Source of the DNA: Sphingomonas aerolata
GTDB lineage: Bacteria; Pseudomonadota; Alphaproteobacteria; Sphingomonadales; Sphingomonadaceae
Assembly: GCF_003046295.1 (NCBI RefSeq)
Contig: NZ_PZZN01000002.1
Location: 1 to 64,000, forward strand
DNA: 64,000 nucleotides
Reading direction: 5' to 3'
Shown in pieces: positions 8,398-17,308 of this stretch. A program made the translations under genes and the position numbers. Position 1 is the first letter of the stretch. Each line of letters starts with the position of its first letter. The notes under the pieces were generated by a model. That model worked only from the letters and a program-made list of their open reading frames with translations. It was not told where the DNA came from and made no database searches.

Positions 8398-9917
8398 CGC
8401 GTCGCCTCCGTCAGCACCGCCGCGGCATAGCGATCGGGGGCATAGATCTGCGCGGCGGTCGCCTCGGCCTGCGCGGTCGCCCAGCCGGCACCGAGCGTCA
8501 GCAGCGCGAGCAGCGCGAGCAGCGTCGCTGGCGCAATCAGTTCGGCGCGCGACCGGTCCGCGCCGGCGATCGGGTCGGCATCGTCGGCCGCCTTCCAGAA
8601 CAGCGTGCTGCCGCTGCGGGCAAAGCCGACGACGCCGATCAGCGTGGTGCCCAGCACCGTCGCCCAGATCAGCGCCCATGGCTCGGCCGTGACACTGGTC
8701 TGGAGGATGAACAGCTTGGCGACGAACCCCGACAGCGGCGGCAGGCCGACCGCGGCGATCGTCGCGGCGAGGAACAGCAGCCCGGTCGCCTGCTGGCCCG
8801 CAAAGCGCGGGCTGGGGACGATCGCGTCGCCATATTGGCCGCGGCGGCGCAGCGTTACGTCGGCGACGAGGAACAGCGCCGCGCCCGCCAGCGTCGCGTG
8901 GACGAGATAGAACAACGCGGCGGCGGTCGTCGCCTGCGTCCAGCACGATACCGCGAGCAGCAGCGTCCCGGTCGAGCCGAGGATCGCGAACGCCGCCTGT
9001 TCGCGCATCGCGCGCGCCGCCAGCACGCCGACGAAGCCGATGATCGCGGTCAGCACGGCGGCGGGCAGCAGCCAGGGCGCTGGCACCCAGGCGGCGGCGC
9101 CTGCGGCATCGCCGAAGATCAGCGGCACGACCCGGATCATCGCATAGACGCCGACCTTGGTCATGATCGCGAACAGCGCGGCGACGACCGGCGCGGTCGC
9201 GGCATAGGTGCGCGGCAGCCACAGATGCAGCGGCACGACCGCCGCCTTCAGCGCGAACACCGCGAGCAGCAACAGCCCGGCGAGCCGGATCAGCCCCTGG
9301 TCGGCCGCGCCCAGTGCGGCGATGCGCTGGCCGAGATCGGCCATGTTGAGCGTGCCCGTCAGCCCGTAGAGCAGCCCCAGCGCGATCAGGAACAGCGCCG
9401 AGCCGACGATGTTGACGACGACATAGGCGACCCCCGCCTTCAGCCGCGCCGCGCCCTGACCGTGGAGCATGAGCCCGTAGGAGGCGATCAGCAGCACCTC
9501 GAAGAACACGAACAGGTTGAACAGGTCCCCGGTGAGGAACGCGCCGTTCAGCCCGAGCAGCTGGAACTGGAACAGGGGATGGAAATGCCAGCCCTTGCGG
9601 TCGACCGCGGTGACGACCGCGTGGAGCATCACCACCAGCGCCAGCACCGCCGCGAGCACCAGCATCCCGGCGGACAGCCGGTCGAGCACCAGCACGATCC
9701 CGAACGGAGCCGGCCAGCCGCCAAGCGGATAGGCGCGGATCGCGTCGTCCTGCGCGATGCCGAACAGCGCGAGCGCGACGACCAGCATCGCGACGCAGCC
9801 GGCGAGCGACAGCGCGACGCCGACATGGCGCCGCCGCCGCATCACCATCAACGTCAGCGGCGCGATGATCGCGGGGATCACGACCGGCGCGATCACGAGA
9901 TGGTCGAGCAGCGTCAT
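8394..9917 (-). CDS. mnhD: Mrp/Pha cation:proton antiporter subunit D
   Basis: 507 aa, ~14 transmembrane helices, homologous to NuoN/NuoM-type proton-translocating subunits. Membrane lysine and histidine positions typical of the family appear around KAGVAYVVVNIVGSALFLI and AALFAIMTKVGVYAMIR. It overlaps subunits C and E by 4 bp on each side. Confidence 0.96.
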   Translation of the reverse strand: MTLLDHLVIAPVVIPAIIAPLTLMVMRRRRHVGVALSLAGCVAMLVVALALFGIAQDDAIRAYPLGGWPAPFGIVLVLDRLSAGMLVLAAVLALVVMLHAVVTAVDRKGWHFHPLFQFQLLGLNGAFLTGDLFNLFVFFEVLLIASYGLMLHGQGAARLKAGVAYVVVNIVGSALFLIALGLLYGLTGTLNMADLGQRIAALGAADQGLIRLAGLLLLAVFALKAAVVPLHLWLPRTYAATAPVVAALFAIMTKVGVYAMIRVVPLIFGDAAGAAAWVPAPWLLPAAVLTAIIGFVGVLAARAMREQAAFAILGSTGTLLLAVSCWTQATTAAALFYLVHATLAGAALFLVADVTLRRRGQYGDAIVPSPRFAGQQATGLLFLAATIAAVGLPPLSGFVAKLFILQTSVTAEPWALIWATVLGTTLIGVVGFARSGSTLFWKAADDADPIAGADRSRAELIAPATLLALLALLTLGAGWATAQAEATAAQIYAPDRYAAAVLTEATR

Positions 9918-10276
9918 GCGCGATCCTGCCCCGGGCCGGGGACGGCGTCGGCGATGCCGTCGACCTGATCCGATCCGCTTTCGAGGAAACTGCGCAGCGA
10001 CAGGATGACGACCAGCGCGGTCATCCCGAAGGTGATCACGATCGCGGTCAGCACCAGCGCCTGGGGCAGCGGATCGGCATAGTCGGTCACGCCCTTGGCG
10101 AACAGCGGCGGGCGGTCGACGACGAGCCGGCCGATCGCGAACAGGAACAGGTTCACCGCGTAGGACAGCAAGGTCAGCCCGAGCACGACCTGAAAGGTGC
10201 GGCCGCGCAGCGCGAGATAGACGCCGCCTGCGGTCAGCACCGCGATTCCGCTGGCGATCAGGAATTCCAGGCTCAT
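9914..10276 (-). CDS. mnhC: Mrp/Pha cation:proton antiporter subunit C
   Basis: 120 aa, three helices, NuoK-like, with the conserved run DPLPQALVLTAIVITFGMTA at the start of helix 3. Start ATG 10276 overlaps the stop of the fused A/B subunit by 4 bp, and the stop overlaps subunit D. Confidence 0.95.
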   Translation of the reverse strand: MSLEFLIASGIAVLTAGGVYLALRGRTFQVVLGLTLLSYAVNLFLFAIGRLVVDRPPLFAKGVTDYADPLPQALVLTAIVITFGMTALVVILSLRSFLESGSDQVDGIADAVPGPGQDRA

Positions 10277-13098
10277 GCCGATGTCTCCTCGTCGGCCTGA
10301 TCGCGGTTGCGCGCCGCGCGCTGCGCGACGTGGCTGAGCTGGGCGAGCGCCATCATCACCGCGCCGACGACGACGCAAGCGACGCCCGTATCGAAGAACA
10401 TCGCGGTCGCCAGCTCGACCTCGCCGACCAGCGGAATGTGGAAATAGCCGAAGCTGCTCGTCAGGAACCGCGCGCCGAAGACGAGCGAGCCGAGCCCCGT
10501 CGCGGTCGCGATCAGCACGCCGACCGCGATCAGCGGATGTTCGCCGATCCGGCGGCGGTCGTCGGTCCAGTCGAAGCCCGAGGCGAGATATTGCAGCAGG
10601 ATCGCGATCGAAACGACCAGCGCGGCGATGAACCCGCCGCCGGGCTGGTTATGCCCTCGCAGGAAGATGTAGAGGCCGACCAGCAGCGCGAGCGGCAGCA
10701 GCAGCCGCGTCGCCATCACGAACATCATCGGGTGGCGCTCGGGCGAATGCGGCATGTCGTGCCGCCATTCGCGTAACCGCCGCCCCGCCGTGCCGCGCGC
10801 CGCGGGCTCGAGCAACGCATAGATGGCCAGCCCCGCGATCCCGAGCACGATGATCTCGCCCAAGGTGTCGAACGCGCGGAAATCGACCAGGGTCACGTTG
10901 ACGACATTGGTCCCGCCGCCGCCCGGATAGCTGTTCGCCCAGTGGAAGGACGAGACCGTGTCGCGCAGGTCGCGCGTCATCACCGCCCAAGCCGCCCAGC
11001 CGGTGCCGATCCCGGCGACCGCCGCCAGCAGCGCATCGCGGCTGCGGCGCGGCAGGCTGGAGAGTTGCGGCGGAACCTTGGGCAGCAGGTGCAGCGCGAG
11101 CAGCATCAGCAGGATCGTCACGACCTCGACCGCGATCTGGGTCAGCGCCAGGTCGGGGGCGGAAAGATGGACGAAGGCGAGCGCGATGACGAGGCCGATG
11201 ACGCTGATGAAGACCAGCGCGAGGAAGCGCTGGCGTTGCATCGCCACGACGATGCCGGTCGCGACGACCAGCGCGAACCAGGCGACGACCGCGACCGGCG
11301 ACGCGGGCAGCGTCGCGCGCGTCCCCGCGGGCAGCCCGCCGGGCGTCAGCGCGGCGTCGATCCCGAACAGCACCGCCACCGCGAACAGCATGAACAGATA
11401 GCGTTGCAGCGACGGCGCGTGGATCGCGAGCGAGGCGTCGCGGCTGCGCGCGACGATCGCCGCCATCGCGCCATCGAACAGCCGCTTGGCATCGAGCGCC
11501 GGCCGGCCGTCCAGCCAGCGCGCGACCGGCGCGCGGCGCCACAGCAGCAGCGCACCGATCACGACCGCGAGCGCACTCATCCCCAGGGCGGGGTTGATCC
11601 CGTGCCACAGCGCCAGATCGAGCGCGGGCGGGCTCCCGCCGATCACCGCCCCCGTCGCGGCGCGCACCAGCGGCCCGGCGATCGTCATCGGCAACAGTCC
11701 GAAACCGAGCGCGACGAGCACAAGCACGATCGACGGTCCGATCATCGCCATGCCGGGATCATGCGGGGCGGCGACATCCCCCGTCGCGCGACGCCCGAAA
11801 AACTGTGCGGTGGCGTAGCGCAGCGAATAGGCGACCGACAGCGTCGCCGCGATCGTCGCGAGCAGCGGCACGAGCCAGGACCGGCCGTCCTGCGCGGCAT
11901 GCAGGCTCTGTTCGAGCATCATCTCCTTGGAGATGAACCCGCCGAGCGGTGGCAGACCCGCCATCGCCGCGACCGCCAGCGTACCGAGCGTCGCGGTCAG
12001 CGGCATCAGTGCGGCGAGCCCGCCAAGGCGACGGATGTCGCGCGTCCCCGTCTCGTGATCGACGATGCCCGCATTCATGAACAGCGCCGCCTTGAACGCG
12101 GCGTGGTTGAGGATGTGGAACACCGCTGCCGTGGCGGCGGCGGGCGTGCCGAAGCCGAGCAGCATCACCATCAGCCCGAGCTGGCTGATCGTCGAATAGG
12201 CGAGGATTGTTTTCAGATCATTGCGAAACAGCGCGACGCCCGCGCCGAAGAGCATCGTCACGAGCCCGGTCGAGGCGACCAGATAAAACCACAAGTCGCT
12301 GCCCGCGAGCACCGGCCACAGGCGGGCGAGCAGGAAGACGCCCGCCTTCACCATCGTCGCGGAATGGAGATAGGCGCTGACCGGCGTGGGTGCTGCCATC
12401 GCGTGCGGCAGCCAGAAATGGAACGGGAACTGCGCCGACTTGGTGAACGCGCCGAGCAGGACGAGCGTCAGGATCGCAGGATAGAGCGGCGACGCCTGGA
12501 CGACGGCGCCGCGCGTCAGGATCGTTGCGAGCTCATAGGATCCCGCCGCCTGGCCGAGCAACAGCATCCCCGCGATCAGCGCGAGCCCGCCGCCGCCCGT
12601 AACCGCGAGCGCCATCCGCGCGCCCTGCCGCGCGTCCGCGCGGTCGCGCCAGAAGCCGATCAGCAGGAACGACGACAGGCTGGTCAGTTCCCAGAATATC
12701 AGCATCAGCAGGATGTTGTTCGACAGCGCGATGCCGATCATCGCGCCCTGGAACAGCATCAGGAACGACAGGAACCGCCCGGTCGGCTCAGCCTTGGCGA
12801 GATAGCCCTGCGCATATATCACGACGAGCAGGCCGATGCCGAGGATCAGTCCGGCGAACAGCAGCCCGAGCGGATCGAGCCACAGGCTGAGATCGAGCCC
12901 GAGCGCCGGGATCCACGCGATCCGCGCGGTCAGCGGGGTTCCCGCGAGGACCGCGGGCGCGGCCAGAAGCAGCAGCGCGAGCCCCGCCGCGCTCGCACCG
13001 GCGGCGATCCCGACATGCATGCGACGGCCGCCACGTGCGCCGAGCGCCAGCATCAGCGCCGCCGCGAACGGCAGCACCATCAGGAGCATCAGGGGCAT
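10273..13098 (-). CDS. fused Mrp/Pha antiporter subunit A+B
   Basis: 941 aa. Residues ~1-770 are MrpA: a NuoL-like channel part (…ELTSLSSFLLIGFW…, HSATMVKAGVFLLARLWP) followed by the MrpA C-terminal extension. Residues ~800-941 are a complete MrpB domain (FVMATRLLLPLALLVGLYIFLRGHNQPGGGF in part, and a GVACVVVGAVMMAL end). MrpA and MrpB are separate genes in Bacillus but fused as PhaAB in many alphaproteobacteria. First gene of the operon; start ATG 13098 directly precedes a membrane segment. Role: Na+ or K+ export and pH homeostasis. Confidence 0.95.
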   Translation of the reverse strand: MPLMLLMVLPFAAALMLALGARGGRRMHVGIAAGASAAGLALLLLAAPAVLAGTPLTARIAWIPALGLDLSLWLDPLGLLFAGLILGIGLLVVIYAQGYLAKAEPTGRFLSFLMLFQGAMIGIALSNNILLMLIFWELTSLSSFLLIGFWRDRADARQGARMALAVTGGGGLALIAGMLLLGQAAGSYELATILTRGAVVQASPLYPAILTLVLLGAFTKSAQFPFHFWLPHAMAAPTPVSAYLHSATMVKAGVFLLARLWPVLAGSDLWFYLVASTGLVTMLFGAGVALFRNDLKTILAYSTISQLGLMVMLLGFGTPAAATAAVFHILNHAAFKAALFMNAGIVDHETGTRDIRRLGGLAALMPLTATLGTLAVAAMAGLPPLGGFISKEMMLEQSLHAAQDGRSWLVPLLATIAATLSVAYSLRYATAQFFGRRATGDVAAPHDPGMAMIGPSIVLVLVALGFGLLPMTIAGPLVRAATGAVIGGSPPALDLALWHGINPALGMSALAVVIGALLLWRRAPVARWLDGRPALDAKRLFDGAMAAIVARSRDASLAIHAPSLQRYLFMLFAVAVLFGIDAALTPGGLPAGTRATLPASPVAVVAWFALVVATGIVVAMQRQRFLALVFISVIGLVIALAFVHLSAPDLALTQIAVEVVTILLMLLALHLLPKVPPQLSSLPRRSRDALLAAVAGIGTGWAAWAVMTRDLRDTVSSFHWANSYPGGGGTNVVNVTLVDFRAFDTLGEIIVLGIAGLAIYALLEPAARGTAGRRLREWRHDMPHSPERHPMMFVMATRLLLPLALLVGLYIFLRGHNQPGGGFIAALVVSIAILLQYLASGFDWTDDRRRIGEHPLIAVGVLIATATGLGSLVFGARFLTSSFGYFHIPLVGEVELATAMFFDTGVACVVVGAVMMALAQLSHVAQRAARNRDQADEETSA

Positions 13099-13264
13099 GG
13101 CAGATCGTTTCCCGGCGACGTCACGAGACTTGCCATCGCACGATATGGCTTCCGGGTCGACCGGACTACGCCCAGCGGCCCTGACGATATCCCGGGGGCA
13201 TCGACCCGCGATGCGCGTTGGTGCCGCATCGGGACTCACGCAGACCCGGAATAGCGGAGCGACC

Positions 13265-13951
13265 ATGCGCACGATCGACTTCAGTTCCTGGCAGACCACG
13301 TTGCTGACGCTGTTCGGGCTCGCGCTGGTGACCGCGATCGGCGTCGGCATCCGCCTCGTCACGATGATGACGATCCAACAGCGCCGCGAGCGGATCAACC
13401 GGCAGATCAACGAACGGCTGCGTACGCTGATCGCGGCCTACAAGACCTTGGGCGGCTCGTTCACGGGCACGCTGACGGTCGACCCCGCGCATCGCCGCGA
13501 CCTGCGTCGCCGGGGCGAGGCGGTTCCTGCCGAGGCGGCGGATGTCGCGATCGACACGGGATCGGACCGCGGCCGGCGGATCCGCGACGCGGTCGAGGCG
13601 GCGCTGTCGGACATCATCCTGCTCGGCACCGACGAGCAGGTCCGGCTGGCTGTACGGGCCGCGGGCGAACTCGCGGCGGGCCGCCCGGTCCCGACGCACG
13701 CGCTGGTCGTGTCATTGCGCGATTTCGTGCGCGCCGCACTCGATCTGGCGCCCGTCCCGACCGACCTCGTCCTGCCCGCGCAGGGCCCGACGCGGCCGGC
13801 CGCGGGCGGCGGACGCGGCAAGGGCGAGCGCGACGGCGCCTCTGCCGCCCGGGGATCGGGCGGGGGCGGTGGTGGACAGGGCGGCGGCGGCGGTGGTGGC
13901 GACACGGTTGCAGCGGGGGAGGACGCTCCGGCTCCCGGTACCCGCGCGTAA
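13265..13951 (+). CDS. hypothetical membrane-anchored protein with glycine-rich tail
   Basis: 228 aa, family not recognised. One N-terminal transmembrane helix (~12-32), then a basic, charged segment (QQRRERINRQINERLRTLI) and a mixed alpha-helical domain to ~165. The C-terminus is low-complexity: a proline/alanine part and then runs of glycine (~195-215). It is divergent from the Mrp operon with 166 bp between starts, and converges on tetR with 5 bp between stop codons. Function unknown; regular codon use over the whole length supports a real gene. Confidence 0.75.
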   Translation: MRTIDFSSWQTTLLTLFGLALVTAIGVGIRLVTMMTIQQRRERINRQINERLRTLIAAYKTLGGSFTGTLTVDPAHRRDLRRRGEAVPAEAADVAIDTGSDRGRRIRDAVEAALSDIILLGTDEQVRLAVRAAGELAAGRPVPTHALVVSLRDFVRAALDLAPVPTDLVLPAQGPTRPAAGGGRGKGERDGASAARGSGGGGGGQGGGGGGGDTVAAGEDAPAPGTRA

Positions 13952-13956
13952 CGCCG

Positions 13957-14589
13957 TTACGGCGCGACCTTTGCCCCATAAGCGCGCGTGAACAGATCGA
14001 GCGCGCGCGCCGCCTGCTGGCGCGCTTCCTCGGGACCGGGCATGCCGACGACCCCCCAGAGCCGCAGATTCTGTTGCGTCTGGGCGAGCAGCAGCAGGTG
14101 CATCGCCGCCTGCACCGGATCATCGGCGCGCAGGTCGCCGGCGTCCATCCGGCCGCGTAGATAGAGTGAAAGCTGCTCGATCACGATCTGCGGGCCGCGG
14201 GCATAGAAGATGCGGCCGATCTCGGGAAACCGCCCGCCTTCGCCGACGATCAGCCGGTGCAGCCGGATGTTGTCGGGATGCAGCAGCTTGCCCTGGAAGC
14301 GTTCGAGGAAATCGAGCAGCGTCGTCGCACAATCGCGCCCCGGGCGCAGCGCATCCTCGAGGCTCTGGCGGAAGTTCGACGTGACATCGTCGAGCACCGC
14401 GCTGAACAGATCCTCTTTCGACGGGAAATAAGCCCAGAGCGTCCCCTTCGACCCGCCGAGCTGCACGGCGATCGTCGACATCGAGGTGGCGGCATAGCCA
14501 TGGTCGAGAAACGCCTCGCGCGCGGTCGCCACGATCGTCTCGCGACGGGCTTCGCGGTTCAAATCGCGGCGGGATTTCGGCTCGGACAT
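13957..14589 (-). CDS. TetR family transcriptional repressor
   Basis: 210 aa. The N-terminal helix-turn-helix lies at about 16-62 (ETIVATAREAFLDHGYAATSMSTIA then GGSKGTLWAYFPSKEDLFSAV), and the rest is an all-helical ligand/dimerisation domain. It is divergent from an EmrAB-type efflux operon, the classic layout for a repressor released by a pump substrate. The start ATG (14589) is only 4 bp from a 16-bp palindrome that also contains its likely -10 box, so autorepression is likely. Confidence 0.95.
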   Translation of the reverse strand: MSEPKSRRDLNREARRETIVATAREAFLDHGYAATSMSTIAVQLGGSKGTLWAYFPSKEDLFSAVLDDVTSNFRQSLEDALRPGRDCATTLLDFLERFQGKLLHPDNIRLHRLIVGEGGRFPEIGRIFYARGPQIVIEQLSLYLRGRMDAGDLRADDPVQAAMHLLLLAQTQQNLRLWGVVGMPGPEEARQQAARALDLFTRAYGAKVAP

Positions 14590-14592
14590 AGC

Positions 14593-14608
14593 CGTACTAT
14601 ACGGTACG
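14593..14608. promoter_or_regulatory. operator-like palindrome O1 over the tetR promoter
   Basis: CGTAC-TATACG-GTACG, an inverted repeat with 5-bp arms and 6-bp spacer. On the minus strand it contains TATAGT (14601-14596), spaced 16 bp from TTGTCA (14623-14618): a good sigma-70 promoter for tetR. That puts the start of transcription about at the tetR ATG, suggesting a leaderless mRNA. The same arm-spacer-arm pattern recurs at 14651-14666. Confidence 0.7.
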
Positions 14609-14616
14609 ATTATTTA

Positions 14617-14645
14617 TTGACAAGTCCACTACCCGGGACCATCTG
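14617..14645 (+). promoter_or_regulatory. candidate promoter of the efflux operon
   Basis: A perfect TTGACA (14617-14622) faces the efflux operon; 17 bp further is CATCTG (14640-14645), only a weak -10. It overlaps the tetR -35 box on the other strand, and it lies between the two palindromes, so a TetR dimer on either could block it. Confidence 0.45.
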
Positions 14646-14650
14646 CCGAG

Positions 14651-14666
14651 CGTACGCAGGAGTACG
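14651..14666. promoter_or_regulatory. operator-like palindrome O2 before the efflux operon
   Basis: CGTAC-GCAGGA-GTACG repeats the arms and spacing of O1 exactly with a different spacer. It overlaps the AGGAG that serves as ribosome binding site of the next gene (start 14675), so bound repressor would sit downstream of the promoter as a roadblock. Confidence 0.65.
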
Positions 14667-14674
14667 ATGATTCA

Positions 14675-16117
14675 ATGCGACTGATTCGATTCGCCGGCTG
14701 CACCGCAATCGCAGCCGGGCTTGCCGGCTGCGCGGTGCCCGATCTGGGGCCGCCGCCCGTCCTGGCATCCGCGGACACCTATGCATCGCGCAACAGCCTC
14801 GCGTCGAACGGCCCGGCGTCGAATGCGGCGTGGCCGGCGACGCAGTGGTGGCGGGGTTACGGCGATGCGCAGCTCAACACGCTGATCACCGAAGCACTGG
14901 CGGGATCGCCCGACATCGCGATCGCGGCCGCGCGCGTGCGGACCGCGCGCGGTGCGGTGCAGCAGGCGGGCGCCGCCAACCAGCCGCAGCTCGACGCCGA
15001 GGGCACGGTCGGGCTCAACAAGCAGAGCTACAATAACGGCATCCCCGCGGAGTTCATTCCGAAGGGTTGGAACGACACGGGCCGGCTGGCACTCGACGCA
15101 GGTCTCGATCTCGACCTGTTCGGGCGCAACCGCGCGGCGCTGGTCGCGGCGACGTCGGAGGCCGAGGCGGCGCGGCTCGACGGCGAGCAGGCGGCGCTGA
15201 CGCTCGCGACCGATATCGCCGCGCGCTATGCCGATCTCGCGCGGCTCTATGCCGAACAGGACGTGCTGCAGCGAGCCAATGCGGTGCGCAGCGCGAGCGA
15301 GCGGCTGGTGAACGAGCGTGTCGCGATCGGGCTCGATACGCAGGCCGAGCTCAAACAGGCGCGCTCCGCGGTGCCGGCGTCGCGGGTCGACTTGGCCAGC
15401 AACGCCGAACAGATCGCGCTCGCCAAGAACGCGATCGCCGCGCTGCTCGGCGCCGGGCCCGATCGCGCGCTGACGATCACCCGGCCGGCGGTGCCCGTGC
15501 TCACCACCGAACTCCCCGCCGACGCGGCGATCGGGCTGATCGGCCGGCGTCCCGACGTCGCCGCCGCGCGCGCGCGCGCCGAAGCGGCGGCGAGCCGGAT
15601 CAAGGTCGCGCGCGCCGATTTCTACCCCAATCTCAGCCTGTCGGGGCTGATCGGGCTGCAATCGCTCGGTCTCGACAACCTGTTCAAGGGCGGATCGAGC
15701 ATCGGCAATGTCGGCCCGGCGATCAGCCTGCCGATCTTTCGCGGCGGCGCGCTGCAGGGCCAGTATCGGCAGGCGCGCGGCCAGTATGACGAAGCGGTCG
15801 GCAGCTATGACCGCATCGTGATCAACGCGCTGCGCGAGGTCGCCGATGTCGTGACCAGCCGGCGCCAGGTCGCAGCGCAGATGCGCGATGCGCGCGCGTC
15901 GCTGGTCGATGCCGAAGGCGCGTATCAGGTCGCGCAGCTGCGCTATCGCGGCGGCCTGTCGACCTTTCTCAACGTGCTGAGCGCCGAGGAAGCGGTGCTG
16001 ACCGCGCGGCGTTCGGTCGCGGCGATCGATTCGCGCCGGTTCGCGCTCGACGTGCAGTTGGTGCGCGCGCTCGGCGGCGGCTTCCAACCCCTTATCCAGA
16101 CCAGCGGGACACGATGA
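14675..16117 (+). CDS. efflux outer-membrane factor lipoprotein (NodT family)
   Basis: 480 aa. Signal peptide with lipobox GLAGC (lipidated Cys19), then a TolC-like trimeric channel subunit with duplicated helical hairpin repeats. The family motif at GLIGRRPDVAAARARAEAAA (starting ~288) is typical of the RND/MFS outer-membrane lipoproteins (OprM/NodT). First gene of a three-gene pump operon; the stop overlaps the start of the adaptor gene. It provides the exit duct through the outer membrane. Confidence 0.95.
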   Translation: MRLIRFAGCTAIAAGLAGCAVPDLGPPPVLASADTYASRNSLASNGPASNAAWPATQWWRGYGDAQLNTLITEALAGSPDIAIAAARVRTARGAVQQAGAANQPQLDAEGTVGLNKQSYNNGIPAEFIPKGWNDTGRLALDAGLDLDLFGRNRAALVAATSEAEAARLDGEQAALTLATDIAARYADLARLYAEQDVLQRANAVRSASERLVNERVAIGLDTQAELKQARSAVPASRVDLASNAEQIALAKNAIAALLGAGPDRALTITRPAVPVLTTELPADAAIGLIGRRPDVAAARARAEAAASRIKVARADFYPNLSLSGLIGLQSLGLDNLFKGGSSIGNVGPAISLPIFRGGALQGQYRQARGQYDEAVGSYDRIVINALREVADVVTSRRQVAAQMRDARASLVDAEGAYQVAQLRYRGGLSTFLNVLSAEEAVLTARRSVAAIDSRRFALDVQLVRALGGGFQPLIQTSGTR

Positions 16118-17298
16118 TGGACACCCCATCCCACGACAGCGACCAGACTCCCGCCGAGGAGCCCAAGGCCGATCCCAAGGACAGCCCCAAGGTCGACACC
16201 GCAAACCCGGGCAAGCGCAAGCGGCTGCTGCTGATCTTCGCAGCCGTGCTGGTCGTGATCGCCGTCCTGTATTTCATCTATGACTCACTCGTCTTGTCGA
16301 AGCGCGTGACGACCGACAATGCCTATGTTGCGGCGGAAACCGCGCAGGTCATGCCGCTGGTCAGCGGGCAGGTGATCGCGGTCACGGTGAGCAACACGCA
16401 GACCGTCAAGCGCGGGCAGGTGCTGATGCGGCTCGACGATGCCGACCTGCAGATCGCGGTCGCGCAGGCCGAGGCCGATCTGGCGGGCGCCGAGCGCCGC
16501 TATGGCCAGACCGCGGCGACGGGCGATGCGCTCCAGGCGCAGGCCAATGCGCGCGGTGCCGATATCGGTGCCGCCCGCGCACAGCTGCTGCTCGCCCAGG
16601 GCAATCTCGACCGCGCGCAGATCGATTATCAGCGTCGCCAGGCGCTGGTCGCGGCGGGCGCGGTATCGGGTGATGAGGTGACCGCAGCGACGAACGCGCT
16701 GCGCACCGCGCGCGCCAATGTCGCGATCGCGCAGGCGGGGATCGCGCAGGCGACCGCGACGCGCGCCTCCGCGCTCGAGGATCGCGCCGCCAACACCGCG
16801 CTGACCCGTGGCACCACGCGCGACAACGCCCCCGAGGTCCTCGCCGCGCGCGCCAAGCTGCGCCAGGCACGGCTCGACCTGTCGCGCGCGGTCGTGCGTG
16901 CGCCGATCGACGGCGTCATCTCGCAGCGCAACGTCCAGATCGGCCAGCGGCTCGCACCCGGCACCGCGGCGATGGTGATCGTTCCCGTCGACCAGCTCTA
17001 TGTCGACGCGAACTACAAGGAGGGCCAGCTGCAGCATGTCCGCGTCGGCCAGCATGCGACGCTGATCTCCGACCTGCACGGCGATGACGTCGTCTATCAC
17101 GGCCGCGTCGTCGGGCTCGCCGGCGGGACCGGCGCGTCGTCCGCGCTGATCCCCGCGCAGAATGCGACCGGCAACTGGATCAAGGTGGTCCAGCGTCTGC
17201 CGGTGCGTATCGCGCTCGATCCCAAGGAATTGCGCGATCATCCGTTGCGCGTCGGGCTGTCGATGGACGCCGAGATCGACATCTCGGGCGATCGCTAG
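16114..17298 (+). CDS. EmrA/HlyD-type membrane fusion protein
   Basis: 394 aa. A charged cytoplasmic N-terminus (~1-33) is followed by a single transmembrane helix (~35-57). Then comes the TDNAYV segment typical of EmrA, a biotinyl-lipoyl-like half (SGQVIAVTVSNTQTVKRGQ), a long alpha-helical hairpin, and the second lipoyl half at RAPIDGVISQRNVQIGQ. It bridges the inner-membrane EmrB-type carrier and the outer-membrane channel. Start ATG 16114 overlaps the preceding stop; ATG 16117 is the alternative. Confidence 0.95.
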   Translation: MMDTPSHDSDQTPAEEPKADPKDSPKVDTANPGKRKRLLLIFAAVLVVIAVLYFIYDSLVLSKRVTTDNAYVAAETAQVMPLVSGQVIAVTVSNTQTVKRGQVLMRLDDADLQIAVAQAEADLAGAERRYGQTAATGDALQAQANARGADIGAARAQLLLAQGNLDRAQIDYQRRQALVAAGAVSGDEVTAATNALRTARANVAIAQAGIAQATATRASALEDRAANTALTRGTTRDNAPEVLAARAKLRQARLDLSRAVVRAPIDGVISQRNVQIGQRLAPGTAAMVIVPVDQLYVDANYKEGQLQHVRVGQHATLISDLHGDDVVYHGRVVGLAGGTGASSALIPAQNATGNWIKVVQRLPVRIALDPKELRDHPLRVGLSMDAEIDISGDR

Positions 17299-17308
17299 GA
17301 GCGGATCG

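Noticed and set aside
10942..13254. 770-codon plus-strand frame opposite the Mrp A/B gene
   Set aside because: Extremely Arg/Gln/His/Glu-rich translation typical of the antisense of membrane-protein genes.
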